Origin: Mycolicibacterium hassiacum DSM 44199
Lineage (GTDB): Bacteria > Actinomycetota > Actinomycetes > Mycobacteriales > Mycobacteriaceae
Assembly: GCF_900603025.1 (NCBI RefSeq)
Contig: NZ_LR026975.1
Span: 3,162,001-3,226,000, forward strand
Length of the DNA stretch: 64,000 bases
Reading direction: 5' to 3'
The first letter of the stretch is position 1, and each line of letters starts with the position of its first letter. Made by a program: the position numbers and the translations under genes. This document shows positions 8,900-17,904 of the stretch, piece after piece. The notes beneath the pieces were generated by a model. It did no database searches. It was given only the letters and a program-made list of their open reading frames with translations, and had not been told where the DNA came from.

Positions 8900-10057
8900 T
8901 CATGCGGTCGGCTGCGGAACGACCTCGTCGCGGGGCAGTCCCAGGACCTGTTCGGCAATCGTATTGCGTTGGATCTCGGCGGTTCCGGCGCCGATGGTCG
9001 ATGCGCGGGTGGCCAGGAACCCGGTCACCCAGCGGCCGCGCTGCACCGAGTGCGGGTCCCGCGGCGCGAGCATCGCGGGGGCCCCGATGAGATCGACCGC
9101 CAGCTCGTGCAGTCGCTTCTCGAACTCGGTGAACGCCAATCGGCCGATCGAGGACACCGGTCCCGGATCGCAGCCGGCGAGCACGGTGTTGAGGATGCGG
9201 GTGTTGTTGAGGATCAACAGCCGCACCTCGATCTCGATCGCTGCCAGCTGCTGGCGCACTCGCGGGTCGTCGGCCCGGTTGAGTTCCCTTGCCAGCGCGT
9301 GCAGTTCATCGACGATCCGGCGGTACCGCATGCCCTGCGCCACACCGGCGGTGGACCGTTCGTGGCCGAGGCTGGTGCGGGCGATCTTCCAGCCGCCGTT
9401 CTCGGGCCCTACCCGGTTCTCCACCGGAACCCGGACCTCGTCGAGGAAGATCTCGCCGAACGACGTACCGCCGGTCATATCGCGCAGCGGACGCACGGTC
9501 ACACCGGGTGAGGACATGTCGATCAGCAGGTAGCTGATGCCGTGCTGGCGCGATTCCGGTGTTCCGGTGCGCACCAGAGCGAACAGCCAATCGCCGTTGC
9601 GCGCGTTGGTGATCCAGATCTTCTGCCCGCTGACTACGTAATGGTCGCCGTCCCGCACCGCTCGGGTCCGCAGGCTCGGCAGGTCCGAACCGGCCTCGGG
9701 TTCGGAGAATCCCTGGACCCAGATGATGTCCCCGCGCAGTCCCGGCCGCAGGAACCGCCGCCGCTGCTCATCGGTGCCGTGCTTGATGATGGTGGGACCG
9801 ACGACCCAGATTCCGGGGCCCGGGTGCGGGGGACGTTTGACCTTCGCGAATTCCTCGTGATAGACGACCTGATCCGCCAGTGGCAGATCCATGCCACCCC
9901 ACTCGCGGGGCCAGGCCGGCGCGGCGAACCCTTCGTCGACCAACAGGGCCGCCCAGTCGCGCTGCCATTGCAACCGCTGCGCCGGATCCTTGGGGGCCGG
10001 GCCCGGGTCGTTGGCCTGCAGGAACTCCCGGAGGCGCCGCCGGAATGACTCGGACAT
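8900..10057 (-). CDS. acyl-CoA dehydrogenase, alpha-type
   Basis: A 385-residue ACAD with the FAD-binding signature VQGFSEPEAGSDLPSLRTRA, then GQKIWITNARNGDWLF, and a C-terminal STIGAGTAEIQRNTIAEQVLGLPR. The MCAD-type catalytic Glu before GT is Ala here. However, LGHERST keeps a Glu-Arg on the middle helix at the position used by isovaleryl- and long-chain ACADs, so the chain can be catalytic. It follows the ACAD at 10057 with a one-base TGATG overlap and probably forms a heteromer with it or with the short chain at 5627. Its stop overlaps an alternative ATG of the hot-dog hydratase gene. The substrate is unknown. Confidence 0.9.
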   Translation of the reverse strand: MSESFRRRLREFLQANDPGPAPKDPAQRLQWQRDWAALLVDEGFAAPAWPREWGGMDLPLADQVVYHEEFAKVKRPPHPGPGIWVVGPTIIKHGTDEQRRRFLRPGLRGDIIWVQGFSEPEAGSDLPSLRTRAVRDGDHYVVSGQKIWITNARNGDWLFALVRTGTPESRQHGISYLLIDMSSPGVTVRPLRDMTGGTSFGEIFLDEVRVPVENRVGPENGGWKIARTSLGHERSTAGVAQGMRYRRIVDELHALARELNRADDPRVRQQLAAIEIEVRLLILNNTRILNTVLAGCDPGPVSSIGRLAFTEFEKRLHELAVDLIGAPAMLAPRDPHSVQRGRWVTGFLATRASTIGAGTAEIQRNTIAEQVLGLPRDEVVPQPTA

Positions 10058-11109
10058 CAGCCCGCCTGCGCCAGCTGACCGGGGTTCGTCGCCGGCTCGA
10101 ATCGGGCCAGCTCCGATCGCGCCACCAGGGCGCGGCGCAGGTGCAGGTGCACATCGACCTCCCAGGAGAATCCCATCGCGCCGTGCAGGTGAACGGCGGT
10201 CTCGCATGCCGCGATCGCCGAGCGCGGCACCCAGCGGGCCACCGAGCCGACGAGTTCGGCCGCGTCGGCCGCACCGTCGTCGACGGCGATGGCCGCGTGC
10301 CGGACCAGCGCCCGGGCCTGTTCGGTCATCGCGTAGACGTCGGCGAGTTGGTGTTTGACGGCCTGAAAACTGCCGATCGGGCGCCCGAACTGCGTTCGGT
10401 TGGTGACGAATTCGACGGTTTCGTCCAATACCTGCTGCATGCTCCCGACCAGTTCGGCAGCGCTGAGAACGGCTACCTCGTGGCGAATACGATTCGCCTG
10501 TCCCGGGGTGAGCCGGAGGATGTCGAGGGGCTCGGCGCCGGCCAGGTCAGCCCCGGCAACGGGGCGGGTCGGATCGAGGGGCAGCCCGTTGCCGGACCGG
10601 TCGAGCTCCGAACGATCGAGAATCACAAGGACTTCGCCCCGGGTGTACTCATCGCGGGCCAGCAGCGCGACGGTGTCGCCGCTGCCGCCGTCGACGATGC
10701 GGATCCGTCCGGTGACCTCACCCGCCGGGGATACGGTGGCGGAGTCGAACACCGACAACGTGGTGATCAGCGACCCGGTACACAGGTCGTCGAGTTTTTT
10801 GGCGCCCGCCGGATGTGCCGCCCACACCGGGGCGAGCACCAACGCCGCGGTCGCGGGTTCGGGCAGCAGCACCGCGCCGAATCTCTCGGCCACCGCACTC
10901 GCCTCCAGCAGCCCCATCCCCAGGCCGTCGGGTTCGGGCAGCCGCAGTACCGGCACGCCCAGCTCGCAGAGCGCGTTCCACCGCTGCCGGTCGGCTGCGC
11001 CCGAGCCGGTCGAAGCATCGGCGATGGACCGTGCATCGCCCCGCCGCTCGAAGAAATCCGCGATGGATTCGATCAGCGTTCGAGCATCGTCGTCGATCAC
11101 GAAGCGCAC
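10057..11109 (-). CDS. acyl-CoA dehydrogenase, beta-type
   Basis: About 350 residues of ACAD fold. The N-terminal helix bundle (IDDDARTLIESIADFFERR) is followed by a degenerate middle domain and a C-terminal domain with TQFGRPIGSFQAVKHQLADVYAM and HLHGAMGFSWEVDVHLHLRRAL. No EGT or ER catalytic motif is visible, which fits a non-catalytic partner subunit. The start is uncertain: GTG at 11109 has GAGGA seven bases before it; another GTG at 11115 is two codons upstream. It is the promoter-proximal gene of the minus-strand operon 5627-11109 and is divergent from the ligase operon at 11483, across a 373-bp gap. Confidence 0.85.
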   Translation of the reverse strand: MRFVIDDDARTLIESIADFFERRGDARSIADASTGSGAADRQRWNALCELGVPVLRLPEPDGLGMGLLEASAVAERFGAVLLPEPATAALVLAPVWAAHPAGAKKLDDLCTGSLITTLSVFDSATVSPAGEVTGRIRIVDGGSGDTVALLARDEYTRGEVLVILDRSELDRSGNGLPLDPTRPVAGADLAGAEPLDILRLTPGQANRIRHEVAVLSAAELVGSMQQVLDETVEFVTNRTQFGRPIGSFQAVKHQLADVYAMTEQARALVRHAAIAVDDGAADAAELVGSVARWVPRSAIAACETAVHLHGAMGFSWEVDVHLHLRRALVARSELARFEPATNPGQLAQAG

Positions 11110-11482
11110 CGGCACATCCTCGATAAGGTCCTCGGTCCTGCATTCTCGCGGCGATCCGCGCCGCCCGCTGCTACCAGACAACCGGTTGGAACCGGCCGAT
11201 GGCAATATCCCGACCGATTCCGGCAAGCAAACGGCGTTCTCGCCGTGCAACGCCCCAGCGGCTGATCCCGGGTATCCGAAAGGCTCGGCCGCACTGTGCG
11301 AGCCCACGTTGATCACCTGGTCACAGACGGACCAACGAAAATTCGGCTTTCGCGCCGACCGCCGCTGTGCGGTGTCCAAAGTGGCTCCCCTACTCGTACC
11401 GTCGAGGTCGGCACGTTCGTGATATCCCGCGAACCGGCATCGCCCCTGCGCGCTGCCATCGGCTGAATCCAAGGAGGACGAA
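11110..11482. other. divergent intergenic region between two ACAD operons
   Basis: This 373-bp non-coding stretch separates the starts of the 10057 ACAD (minus) and the 11483 ligase (plus) and must hold promoters for both operons. It is somewhat less GC-rich than the flanking genes near 11310-11370. I found no long palindrome or riboswitch-like fold. The only firm signal is AAGGAGGAC at 11471-11479, the ribosome site of the TTG-started ligase gene. Confidence 0.6.
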
Positions 11483-12946
11483 TTGAGCGCGGCGTCTGTC
11501 TCGAGCGCCACCGGAGTCGACGACATCCTGGCCCGCTCGGCCGCCATCGCGCCCGACAGCACGGCCCTGATCGCCGACGACGTCGAGTACACGTTCGCCC
11601 AACTCGATCGCGCCGCGGCCGAGCTTGCGACCCGTCTCACGCCCGGGACGCGCGTGCTGGCGCGGGTGGGCAACGACGCCGCATCCATCGTCGCGATCCA
11701 TGCCGCGTGGCGGGCCGGCTGCCCGGTGGTGACGGCCAGTGTGATGGTGCCGCAGGCCGAGGTCGATCGGCGCGCGTCCGTCACCGCGGTGTCGGCGCTG
11801 CTGAACCCGGTCTCCGATGAGGGCCTTCGGGTCGACATCACCGACATCGGGGTTCGGACTCCGGCCCCGGCGGGTGAGGCGGTGGTGATGTTCACGTCCG
11901 GGACGACCGGAACTCCCAAGGGTGCATCGCTGACGTTCGCCGCGCTGCGCGGCAGCGTCGCCGGGATCGCGGTGGGCAACGGGCTGCCCGAGGACGGCCG
12001 TGCCCCCACCACCCCGGCGCGTGACCCTCGCATCGTGCTGGTTCCCCTCGCGCATATGGGCGGCTTCCTCGGCGTTCTGACCGCGTGGTGGTTAGGCAAA
12101 CCGGCTCTGGTGGTCCGGAAGTTCGCCGCGGACAAGGTCTTCGATTTGGCGAGCCGCTATCGCCTAGGGGTGATCGGTCTGACCCCGGCGATGGTGTGGG
12201 AACTGGTCCAGGATCGCAGTGGCCGCTCATTGCCGGGCGTCGACGCCGTCATCGTCGGAACCGCCGCACTGCCCGAGGCCACCCGGTTGGCGTTCGAGGA
12301 GAAGTTCGGCGTGGCGGTGCAACGCAACTACGGGCAGACCGAGTTCGCGGGCGCCATCGCCTTCGAGCGGCCCCAGGACATCGCGGCCGGCCGACGGCCG
12401 GCCGGCACCGTCGGCCGCATCGCACCGGGTGTCGAGATCGCCATCCTCGATGCCGACGGCAACGAGGTCCCGACCGGCGAGGTCGGTGAGATCGCGGCCC
12501 GGGCCGCCTCGGCGATGTCCGGCTACCTGGGTCCCGACGGCAAACCTACTCCGGTCGAAAAGTGGATGCGCACCGGGGATCTGGGCTATCTGGATGCCGA
12601 CGGGTTCCTGTTCGTGGTGGGCCGGGTTCGGGACATGATCGTCTGCGGTGGGTTCAACATCTATCCCGCGCAGGTCGAGGCCGCGTTAAACGAGCTCCCG
12701 GAGATCGCCGACTCGGCGGTGGCCGGGATCCCCGATGACCGCCTGGGGGAGGTTCCCGTCGCGGCGGTGGTGCTGCACGAGGGCGCGACTGCCGACAGCG
12801 AATCGATCCGCGGTGTGCTGCGCAGCAAGCTGGCGGCCTATGAGCTTCCGCGGCGTGTCGTGGCGGTTGACGCGATACCTCGACACGACACCGGCAAGGT
12901 CGACCGGGATGCCGTCGCCCGACTGGTGGAGGGGCAGCTGTCGTGA
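11483..12946 (+). CDS. AMP-forming acyl-CoA synthetase (FadD-type ligase)
   Basis: A 487-residue class I adenylate-forming ligase. The P-loop motif FTSGTTGTPKGASLTF, the NYGQTEFAGA aromatic/adenine motif, the hinge motif TGDLGYLDADGFLFVVGRVRD and the catalytic Lys (K472 in DTGKVDRDAV) are all present. It should activate a carboxylic acid to its CoA thioester in two steps through an acyl-adenylate. Translation starts at a TTG with AAGGAGGACGAA immediately upstream, a strong ribosome site. It heads an operon with two ACADs (12943 and 14079) and probably the SDR at 15298, so it likely feeds its product to them. The acid activated is unknown; a short N-domain (no long extension) argues against a fused FAAL-type enzyme. 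Confidence 0.92.
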   Translation: MSAASVSSATGVDDILARSAAIAPDSTALIADDVEYTFAQLDRAAAELATRLTPGTRVLARVGNDAASIVAIHAAWRAGCPVVTASVMVPQAEVDRRASVTAVSALLNPVSDEGLRVDITDIGVRTPAPAGEAVVMFTSGTTGTPKGASLTFAALRGSVAGIAVGNGLPEDGRAPTTPARDPRIVLVPLAHMGGFLGVLTAWWLGKPALVVRKFAADKVFDLASRYRLGVIGLTPAMVWELVQDRSGRSLPGVDAVIVGTAALPEATRLAFEEKFGVAVQRNYGQTEFAGAIAFERPQDIAAGRRPAGTVGRIAPGVEIAILDADGNEVPTGEVGEIAARAASAMSGYLGPDGKPTPVEKWMRTGDLGYLDADGFLFVVGRVRDMIVCGGFNIYPAQVEAALNELPEIADSAVAGIPDDRLGEVPVAAVVLHEGATADSESIRGVLRSKLAAYELPRRVVAVDAIPRHDTGKVDRDAVARLVEGQLS

Positions 12947-14082
12947 CCGCCTCGACGCCGGTGGATATCGCGGCTCTGTCCGACGACGAGTTCCGGTCGG
13001 TGTTGCGGCGGTGGTTCGCCGAGAATCCCGCACCCGAACTGCCGCAGCCCCGCCACGTGGGCGAGGACGTCGAGGCCCAATACCTGGCCGCGCAGCGGCA
13101 CTGGCAGAAGCGGCTGGCCGAGGCCGGGCTCGCCGGGATCGCCTGGCCGGTCGAGTACGGGGGTCAGGGCGCCTCCCCGATGCGGCAGCTGATCTTCCAC
13201 GAGGAGCATCAGCGTGCCGGTGGTCGTGGCGGCGAACCGTTCTTCGTGGGTCTGGCCCATGCCGGCCCGACCATCATCGCGGAGGGCACCGATGAGCAGC
13301 GGCGACGCTGGCTGCCCGGAATCCTCACCGGTGATCTGCTGTTCGCCCAGTGCTTCTCCGAACCGGGAGCGGGATCCGATCTGGCGTCGATCACCACCCG
13401 GGGGGTGCTCGACGGTGACCACATCGTGGTGACCGGCCAGAAGATCTGGAACACCCGGGCCCAGCACGCCGACCTGTGCGAGCTGCTGGTGCGCACCGAT
13501 CCGGCCGATCGTTACGGGGGCCTGACCTATCTCATCGCCGATATGCGCACGCCGGGCATCACGGTCCGGCCCATTACCACCATCACCGGGCGGCCCGAGT
13601 TCTGCGAGGTGTACTTCGACGAGGCCCGCATCCCGGTGGACAACGTGCTCGGCCGAATCGGCGACGGGTGGAAGGTCGCCACCACCACACTGTTGTACGA
13701 GCGCAGCACCGCGTTCGCGGCGACGGTGATCGGCCTGCAGCGCATCCTGGCCGAGCTCGCCGAGAAACACCGTGCCGATGTGGTGTTGTCGCACCGGATC
13801 CGTGAACTGCGCGACGATGCCAACGCCGCACGCGCCCTGTTGTACAAGAGCGTGTCCGAACAGAACGAAGGCGGTGAGCCCGGGCCGGCCAGCGGTGCGC
13901 TGAAACTCATCGCCACCGAGCTCAATCACGAGGTGCGCAAGCTCGCCGTACTGGCCGGCGAGACCGACGCCGAACCGTATTTCACGTCGTTCGGCCTGCG
14001 GATCGGCGGCGGTACCTCCGAGATCCAGCGCAACATCCTCGCCGAACGGGTGCTGGGGCTGCCCCGGGAGCCGCGCAGGTGA
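12943..14082 (+). CDS. acyl-CoA dehydrogenase, alpha-type
   Basis: A 379-residue ACAD. FAD motifs are FAQCFSEPGAGSDLASITTRG and GQKIWNTRAQHADLCELL; the C-terminus is RIGGGTSEIQRNILAERVLGLPREP. The base position of MCAD is Gly, while LLYERSTAF keeps the Glu-Arg of the isovaleryl-type active site. The GTG start overlaps the ligase stop by four bases (GTGA), so expression is coupled to acid activation. Its own stop overlaps the next ACAD start in the same way. Two consecutive alpha-like chains suggest either a heteromeric enzyme or two successive dehydrogenations. The length is typical of the family. Confidence 0.92.
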   Translation: MTASTPVDIAALSDDEFRSVLRRWFAENPAPELPQPRHVGEDVEAQYLAAQRHWQKRLAEAGLAGIAWPVEYGGQGASPMRQLIFHEEHQRAGGRGGEPFFVGLAHAGPTIIAEGTDEQRRRWLPGILTGDLLFAQCFSEPGAGSDLASITTRGVLDGDHIVVTGQKIWNTRAQHADLCELLVRTDPADRYGGLTYLIADMRTPGITVRPITTITGRPEFCEVYFDEARIPVDNVLGRIGDGWKVATTTLLYERSTAFAATVIGLQRILAELAEKHRADVVLSHRIRELRDDANAARALLYKSVSEQNEGGEPGPASGALKLIATELNHEVRKLAVLAGETDAEPYFTSFGLRIGGGTSEIQRNILAERVLGLPREPRR

Positions 14083-15194
14083 GCGGCGCGGACCCCGCGG
14101 TCGTCGCCGAGGCACGGGCCTTCCTCGCCGAGGCGGCCCAGGCGTTTCGCGCCGAATACGGCGACCGACAGGATTTCGATGCAGCCCGGGCCTGGCAGCG
14201 TCGCCTCGACGGCGCCGGCTGGGTGGGCCTGAACTGGCCGAAGGAATACGGTGGCCGGGCACTGGATCTCGCCACCCAGGTGGCGGTGGAGACCGCGATC
14301 GGCGAGACCGGGGCGCCGCAGATCGCCGGCTTCATCGGGGTCAACACGGTCGCGGCCGCGCTGATGAGGTGGGGTACACCGGAGCAGAAGGCCTATCTTC
14401 CGGCCATCCGAAGCGGCGAACTCATTTTCTGCCAAGGCTTCTCCGAACCCGGTGCGGGCAGCGACCTGGCGAGCCTGCGGACCCGCGCTCAGCGCGTCGA
14501 CGACGGTTTCGTGCTGGACGGGCAGAAGGTGTGGACCTCGCACGGGACGCACGGCGACCAGTGTCTGGTGCTGGCGCGCACCACGCCGATCGAGGCGGGT
14601 GGGCGGTCCCACCGCGGGCTGTCGATGTTTCTGGTGCCGATGAACCTTCCCGGCGTCACCGTGAAACCGATCCGGCAGCTCACCGGGGACGACGAGTTCT
14701 GCGAGGTGTTCTTCGACGCCGTTCGGCTGCCACCCTCCGCGCTGGTGGGTCCGCTCGACGACGGTTGGCGGGCCGCGATGAGTACGCTGGCCCATGAGCG
14801 CGCGGCCGCGATGCTGTTGGCGATGCGCACCCGCGCCGATGTGCGCCACACGGTCGGGTCCGCCGGGCCGGAATTGCCGCCCGGCCGACGCGATGAGGCG
14901 CTGCAACTGTATGTCGAGTCCGAGGTGCTGGGTCTGCTCGCGGAACGCTCGATCGCCGAGATCGGCTCCGGCACCGTCGGACCGGCGCAGTCGGTGGTCA
15001 AACTCGCCTGGAGTCAGGTCGATCAGAGGTACGCGGAGTTCCTGTTCGATCTGCACGGCGCCGCGGCAACGGCCGGTCTGCGACCGGCGGCGGCCAACGC
15101 GCTGTTGTTCAGCCGGTCGAGCACGATCGCGGCCGGTACCACCGAGGTGATGCGCAACATCCTCGGCGAGCAGGTGCTGGGCCTGCCCCGCTGA
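14079..15194 (+). CDS. acyl-CoA dehydrogenase, alpha-type
   Basis: A 371-residue ACAD. It contains FCQGFSEPGAGSDLASLRTRA, GQKVWTSHGTHGDQCLVL and C-terminal IAAGTTEVMRNILGEQVLGLPR. The Glu of LAHERAAAM is kept on the middle helix, where isovaleryl-CoA dehydrogenase has its base, while the GT-preceding residue is Ala. The GTG start overlaps the previous stop by four bases, making ligase-ACAD-ACAD one translationally coupled unit. It likely oxidises an acyl-CoA to the 2-enoyl-CoA, with electrons passed to ETF. It resembles the FadE family of sterol-ring and branched-acid catabolism, but the substrate cannot be fixed from sequence. Confidence 0.92.
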   Translation: MSGADPAVVAEARAFLAEAAQAFRAEYGDRQDFDAARAWQRRLDGAGWVGLNWPKEYGGRALDLATQVAVETAIGETGAPQIAGFIGVNTVAAALMRWGTPEQKAYLPAIRSGELIFCQGFSEPGAGSDLASLRTRAQRVDDGFVLDGQKVWTSHGTHGDQCLVLARTTPIEAGGRSHRGLSMFLVPMNLPGVTVKPIRQLTGDDEFCEVFFDAVRLPPSALVGPLDDGWRAAMSTLAHERAAAMLLAMRTRADVRHTVGSAGPELPPGRRDEALQLYVESEVLGLLAERSIAEIGSGTVGPAQSVVKLAWSQVDQRYAEFLFDLHGAAATAGLRPAAANALLFSRSSTIAAGTTEVMRNILGEQVLGLPR

Positions 15195-15297
15195 CCCGAC
15201 CTTCAGCCCGTGACGGCATCGTCCGGTGCTCGCCGAACTCGGATCGCGACCGATCCGACCCGACTCGTATCCGTCGGAAAACCTCGAGGAGATATCA

Positions 15298-16077
15298 GTG
15301 ACCGCAACATCTTTCCAGGGCGCCTCAGCGATCGTCAGCGGCGGCGCGGGCGGGCTCGGCGCAGCCACCGTCCGGCGCCTGCACGCGGAGGGACTCGGCG
15401 TCGTGATCGCCGACCTGGCCGAGGACCAGGGCACCGCGCTCGCTACCGAACTGGGTGAACGCGCGACGTTCGTCCGCACCGACGTCACCGATGAGGCCAG
15501 TGTCGTCGCCGACCTGGACGCGGCCGCCGAGCTGGGCGATGTCCGCTTCGCGGTGGTCGCCCACGGCGGGTTCGGGGTCAACCAGCGCGTCGTCGGAAAA
15601 GACGGCAGCCCCGCTGATTACAGCGGCTTCACCAAGACCGTCGACCTGTACCTCAACGGCACGTTCAACGTGCTGCGGCTGGCCGCCGCTCGGATCGCCA
15701 AGACCGACCCGCTGCCCGGCGGCGAGCGCGGTGCGGTGGTCATGACGGCGTCGATCGCGGGCTACGAGGGACAGATCGGTCAGGCGTCGTACACCGCGGC
15801 CAAGGCGGGGGTCATCGGCCTTACCCTGGTCGCCGCCCGCGATCTCGGTGCCACGGGCATCCGGGTCAACACCATCGCGCCGGGCACCATGCGCACCCCG
15901 ATCATGGAGTCGGTCGGCGAGGACCTGATCAACCACCTGACCTCGTCGATCCCCTACCCCCGGCGATTGGGAGAGCCCGCCGAGTTCGCCGACGCCGTTG
16001 CCTTCCTGCTGGCCAACCAGTACGTCAACGGTCACGTGTTGCGACTCGACGGTGCACAGCGGTTCGCGCCGCGCTGA
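15298..16077 (+). CDS. SDR-family 3-hydroxyacyl-CoA dehydrogenase-like oxidoreductase
   Basis: A 259-residue classical short-chain dehydrogenase. The cofactor motif is SGGAGGLGAATVRRLHAEG, an Asp follows at the end of the second strand (VIADLAEDQG), and the catalytic pair is Y165/K169 in SYTAAKAGV. The VIADLA acid points to NAD rather than NADP. The pattern and the clear INTIAPGTM-type loop (VNTIAPGTMRTPIM) resemble HSD17B10/FabG-like 3-hydroxyacyl-CoA dehydrogenases, which fits a beta-oxidation operon. The GTG start at 15298 has CGAGGAG seven bases upstream; longer N-terminal versions lack a ribosome site. It lies 103 bases after the ACAD stop and may have its own promoter or be read through. 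Confidence 0.88.
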   Translation: MTATSFQGASAIVSGGAGGLGAATVRRLHAEGLGVVIADLAEDQGTALATELGERATFVRTDVTDEASVVADLDAAAELGDVRFAVVAHGGFGVNQRVVGKDGSPADYSGFTKTVDLYLNGTFNVLRLAAARIAKTDPLPGGERGAVVMTASIAGYEGQIGQASYTAAKAGVIGLTLVAARDLGATGIRVNTIAPGTMRTPIMESVGEDLINHLTSSIPYPRRLGEPAEFADAVAFLLANQYVNGHVLRLDGAQRFAPR

Positions 16078-16316
16078 ACCGCGTGAACCCGATGTCCGAG
16101 AGCGTGACACCGCAGCCGGCGCCCGCGCACACCGCCGAACGCACGGGGCATGACGTGTTCCGTCCGGACGATGTCGCCGACGTGTACACATTGCGCGGTT
16201 TGACCAAAGATCCGTGTGACGCGCCATCTGTGGTGCTGCTGGGTGCAGCGCACACACCGCAGCGGGGTCCCAGTTCGCTCGGTGCATGAGCAAAGTGAAA
16301 GGTCGGTCGGGAGAAC

Positions 16317-16820
16317 ATGGCTGATATGAAGTCGAACCTCGAACGGGTTCGCAGCGTGCTGGGTGGCGACGGCGAACTCCCCGACGAGGAGATGCGTGCC
16401 CGGTTCCTCGAACTCTACGCCGAGGACGTCAAACTGCGGTGGCAGGGCGCTGACTGGCCCTGGGGCGGCGACATGCGGGGGCGGGACAGGCTCATCGCCT
16501 GCATGCACGCGACCTCGAAGGTGCTCGCCGGCCCACCCGAGTTCCGGCAGTCACGGTTCTGGATCCTCGATGACGAGTGGCTGCTGTGGTGGTGGTCGTC
16601 GAGGACCACCACCACCCACGGGGAGAGGTTCGACAACAGCGGGCTGACGTTGCTGCGCTTCCGCGACGACAAGATCTGCGAGCACTGGGAGTACACCGAC
16701 ACCGAACGCACCGCACGAATGTTTCGGGGCTGGCGCACACTGGTGGATCCCGAGGTGGGGTCGTTGTTGGCGAGCTGGAATGACGGACAGGAGCGCGACT
16801 CGACTCCCGGAAGGCGGTAG
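16317..16820 (+). CDS. NTF2-like (SnoaL/ketosteroid-isomerase fold) protein
   Basis: A 167-residue protein of the cone-shaped NTF2-like fold: an N-terminal helix (MRARFLELYAEDVKLRWQG), a central sheet with GRDRLIACMHATSKVL, then FRDDKICEHWEYTDTERTARMF near the end. Members are isomerases, dehydratases or simple ligand binders; no catalytic set can be named here. A Shine-Dalgarno-like GGGAGAAC precedes the ATG. The codons for WWWSSRTTTTH contain a perfect 11-bp inverted repeat (16587-16614) inside the coding region. It stands between the SDR (239 bp upstream) and the convergent CAP-domain gene at the end of the mce operon. Confidence 0.7.
   Translation: MADMKSNLERVRSVLGGDGELPDEEMRARFLELYAEDVKLRWQGADWPWGGDMRGRDRLIACMHATSKVLAGPPEFRQSRFWILDDEWLLWWWSSRTTTTHGERFDNSGLTLLRFRDDKICEHWEYTDTERTARMFRGWRTLVDPEVGSLLASWNDGQERDSTPGRR
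16587..16614. repeat. 11-bp inverted repeat inside the NTF2-like gene
   Basis: TGGTGGTGGTC at 16587-16597 is matched by GACCACCACCA at 16604-16614 with a 6-base loop. It encodes consecutive Trp and Thr codons, so it could be a coding coincidence, but the stem is perfect and GC-rich enough to fold in mRNA. Confidence 0.75.
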
Positions 16821-16841
16821 CCGCCGAACGGAACCCGCTCG

Positions 16842-17345
16842 TCAGAACGATGGTCGCCCGTACACCGCGACGACCACGGTGCGGTCCAGGCTGTTCTCCG
16901 ACCACACACCGATGTCGGTGTGGCGGCAATCAGACATGATCGCGTAGTAGTGCGGGTTGTAGTACCACGACTTCAGCAGCTCCAGCCCGCTGATCGCCAG
17001 TGCGGGATGGATGGTCATCGTCTGCGCAACCGTGCCGCGGTACCCCGCCGCGTTCGCCCGGTCCTGCGGGGTGGAGCCGTCTGAGCCGGTGTCACCGTCG
17101 AGGTGGCGGTTCGCAATGACATCCTTGGTGTGCCACTCGGCAGCCAACTGCAGACGAGGATCCACCCGGATCTCGACCGGGCATCCCGCTTTGCGTTGGA
17201 TCGTGTAGACGTTCTCCACCACATCGTCATTGAAGCGCTTGTTGTCGGCCTGAGCAGGCGCCGCACCTACCGACCCGATGACCATCAGGGCCGGTGTCAT
17301 TCCCAGCAGCGCCAACCGGCAGGCCCGATCACGCATGTCTCTCAT
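16842..17345 (-). CDS. secreted CAP-domain (SCP/PR-1-like) protein, end of mce operon
   Basis: A 167-residue exported protein. The N-terminus is a classic signal peptide (positively charged start, then LALLGMTPALMVIGSVGAAPAQA with an AQA cleavage site). The mature part is a small CAP domain with EWHTKDVIANRH, GDTGSDGSTPQDRANAAGY and the C-terminal YNPHYYAIMSDCRHTDIGVW segment, including a probable disulphide. Such proteins sit at the end of several mycobacterial mce operons and may bind lipid outside the membrane; the role is not proven. The ATG at 17345 has GGGAG five bases upstream, preferable to the GTG at 17351 that touches that site. It follows the preceding gene after 13 bases. Confidence 0.85.
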   Translation of the reverse strand: MRDMRDRACRLALLGMTPALMVIGSVGAAPAQADNKRFNDDVVENVYTIQRKAGCPVEIRVDPRLQLAAEWHTKDVIANRHLDGDTGSDGSTPQDRANAAGYRGTVAQTMTIHPALAISGLELLKSWYYNPHYYAIMSDCRHTDIGVWSENSLDRTVVVAVYGRPSF

Positions 17346-17358
17346 CAGCACTCCCGGA

Positions 17359-17904
17359 TCAGATCGGTGTGAAATCGGAGACCAGCCATCGGCCGTCGAC
17401 TCTGGCCACCGTCACCCTGACCGACGAAGTCGTCATGCTCGGTGCGTCATTGCCGATCGTGATCATCTGATTGACGCTCAGCAGCAGCACCGCTCGGTTG
17501 GTGTCGGCCGATACCACCGCGGCGGCTGGGACAGTCGCCTCCGACCGGATGTTCTGCTGAGCAGCGGCCGGGAGAACGACTTCCCGCGCCAACGCGGTGT
17601 AGGTGTCGCAGAACTCGTCGGTCAACCCAGCGCAGACTGCTTCGAAGTCACTTTCCGCAGTCTTGGGGTGATAGGACAGCATCGCGACCGCGCTGTCACT
17701 GGCTGCGCGAATCGCCTCGATGTTCGTCGAGCCGCGGATTCGCTGAACCGACTCATCCCATCTGAGCCACGCTGCGACCACTGCCAGCACCAGGACGAGG
17801 ACCGGCATGACGCCCAGCACCGCAAGGCTTCTCCAGCGCTCACGCGGTTCCGACGCATTCGGCATCAGCACCGCCATGATTCGACGGACAACGTTGCGGG
17901 TCAT
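17359..17904 (-). CDS. Mce-associated membrane protein
   Basis: A 181-residue bitopic protein. A short cytoplasmic N-terminus is followed by one membrane helix (about residues 27-46, LAVLGVMPVLVLVLAVVAAW) and an extracytoplasmic alpha/beta domain ending in VTVARVDGRWLVSDFTPI, the usual C-terminus of Mce-associated (Mas/VirB8-like) proteins. Family members stabilise or assemble the Mce complex in the envelope. The ATG overlaps the stop of the upstream Mas gene (ATGA), so the two are made together. It is typical that two such genes follow mceF. Confidence 0.85.
   Translation of the reverse strand: MTRNVVRRIMAVLMPNASEPRERWRSLAVLGVMPVLVLVLAVVAAWLRWDESVQRIRGSTNIEAIRAASDSAVAMLSYHPKTAESDFEAVCAGLTDEFCDTYTALAREVVLPAAAQQNIRSEATVPAAAVVSADTNRAVLLLSVNQMITIGNDAPSMTTSSVRVTVARVDGRWLVSDFTPI

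Noticed and set aside
16083..16289. A 68-codon frame between the SDR and NTF2-like genes
   Set aside because: No ribosome site, no recognisable family, and the composition looks like non-coding sequence; left as intergenic.
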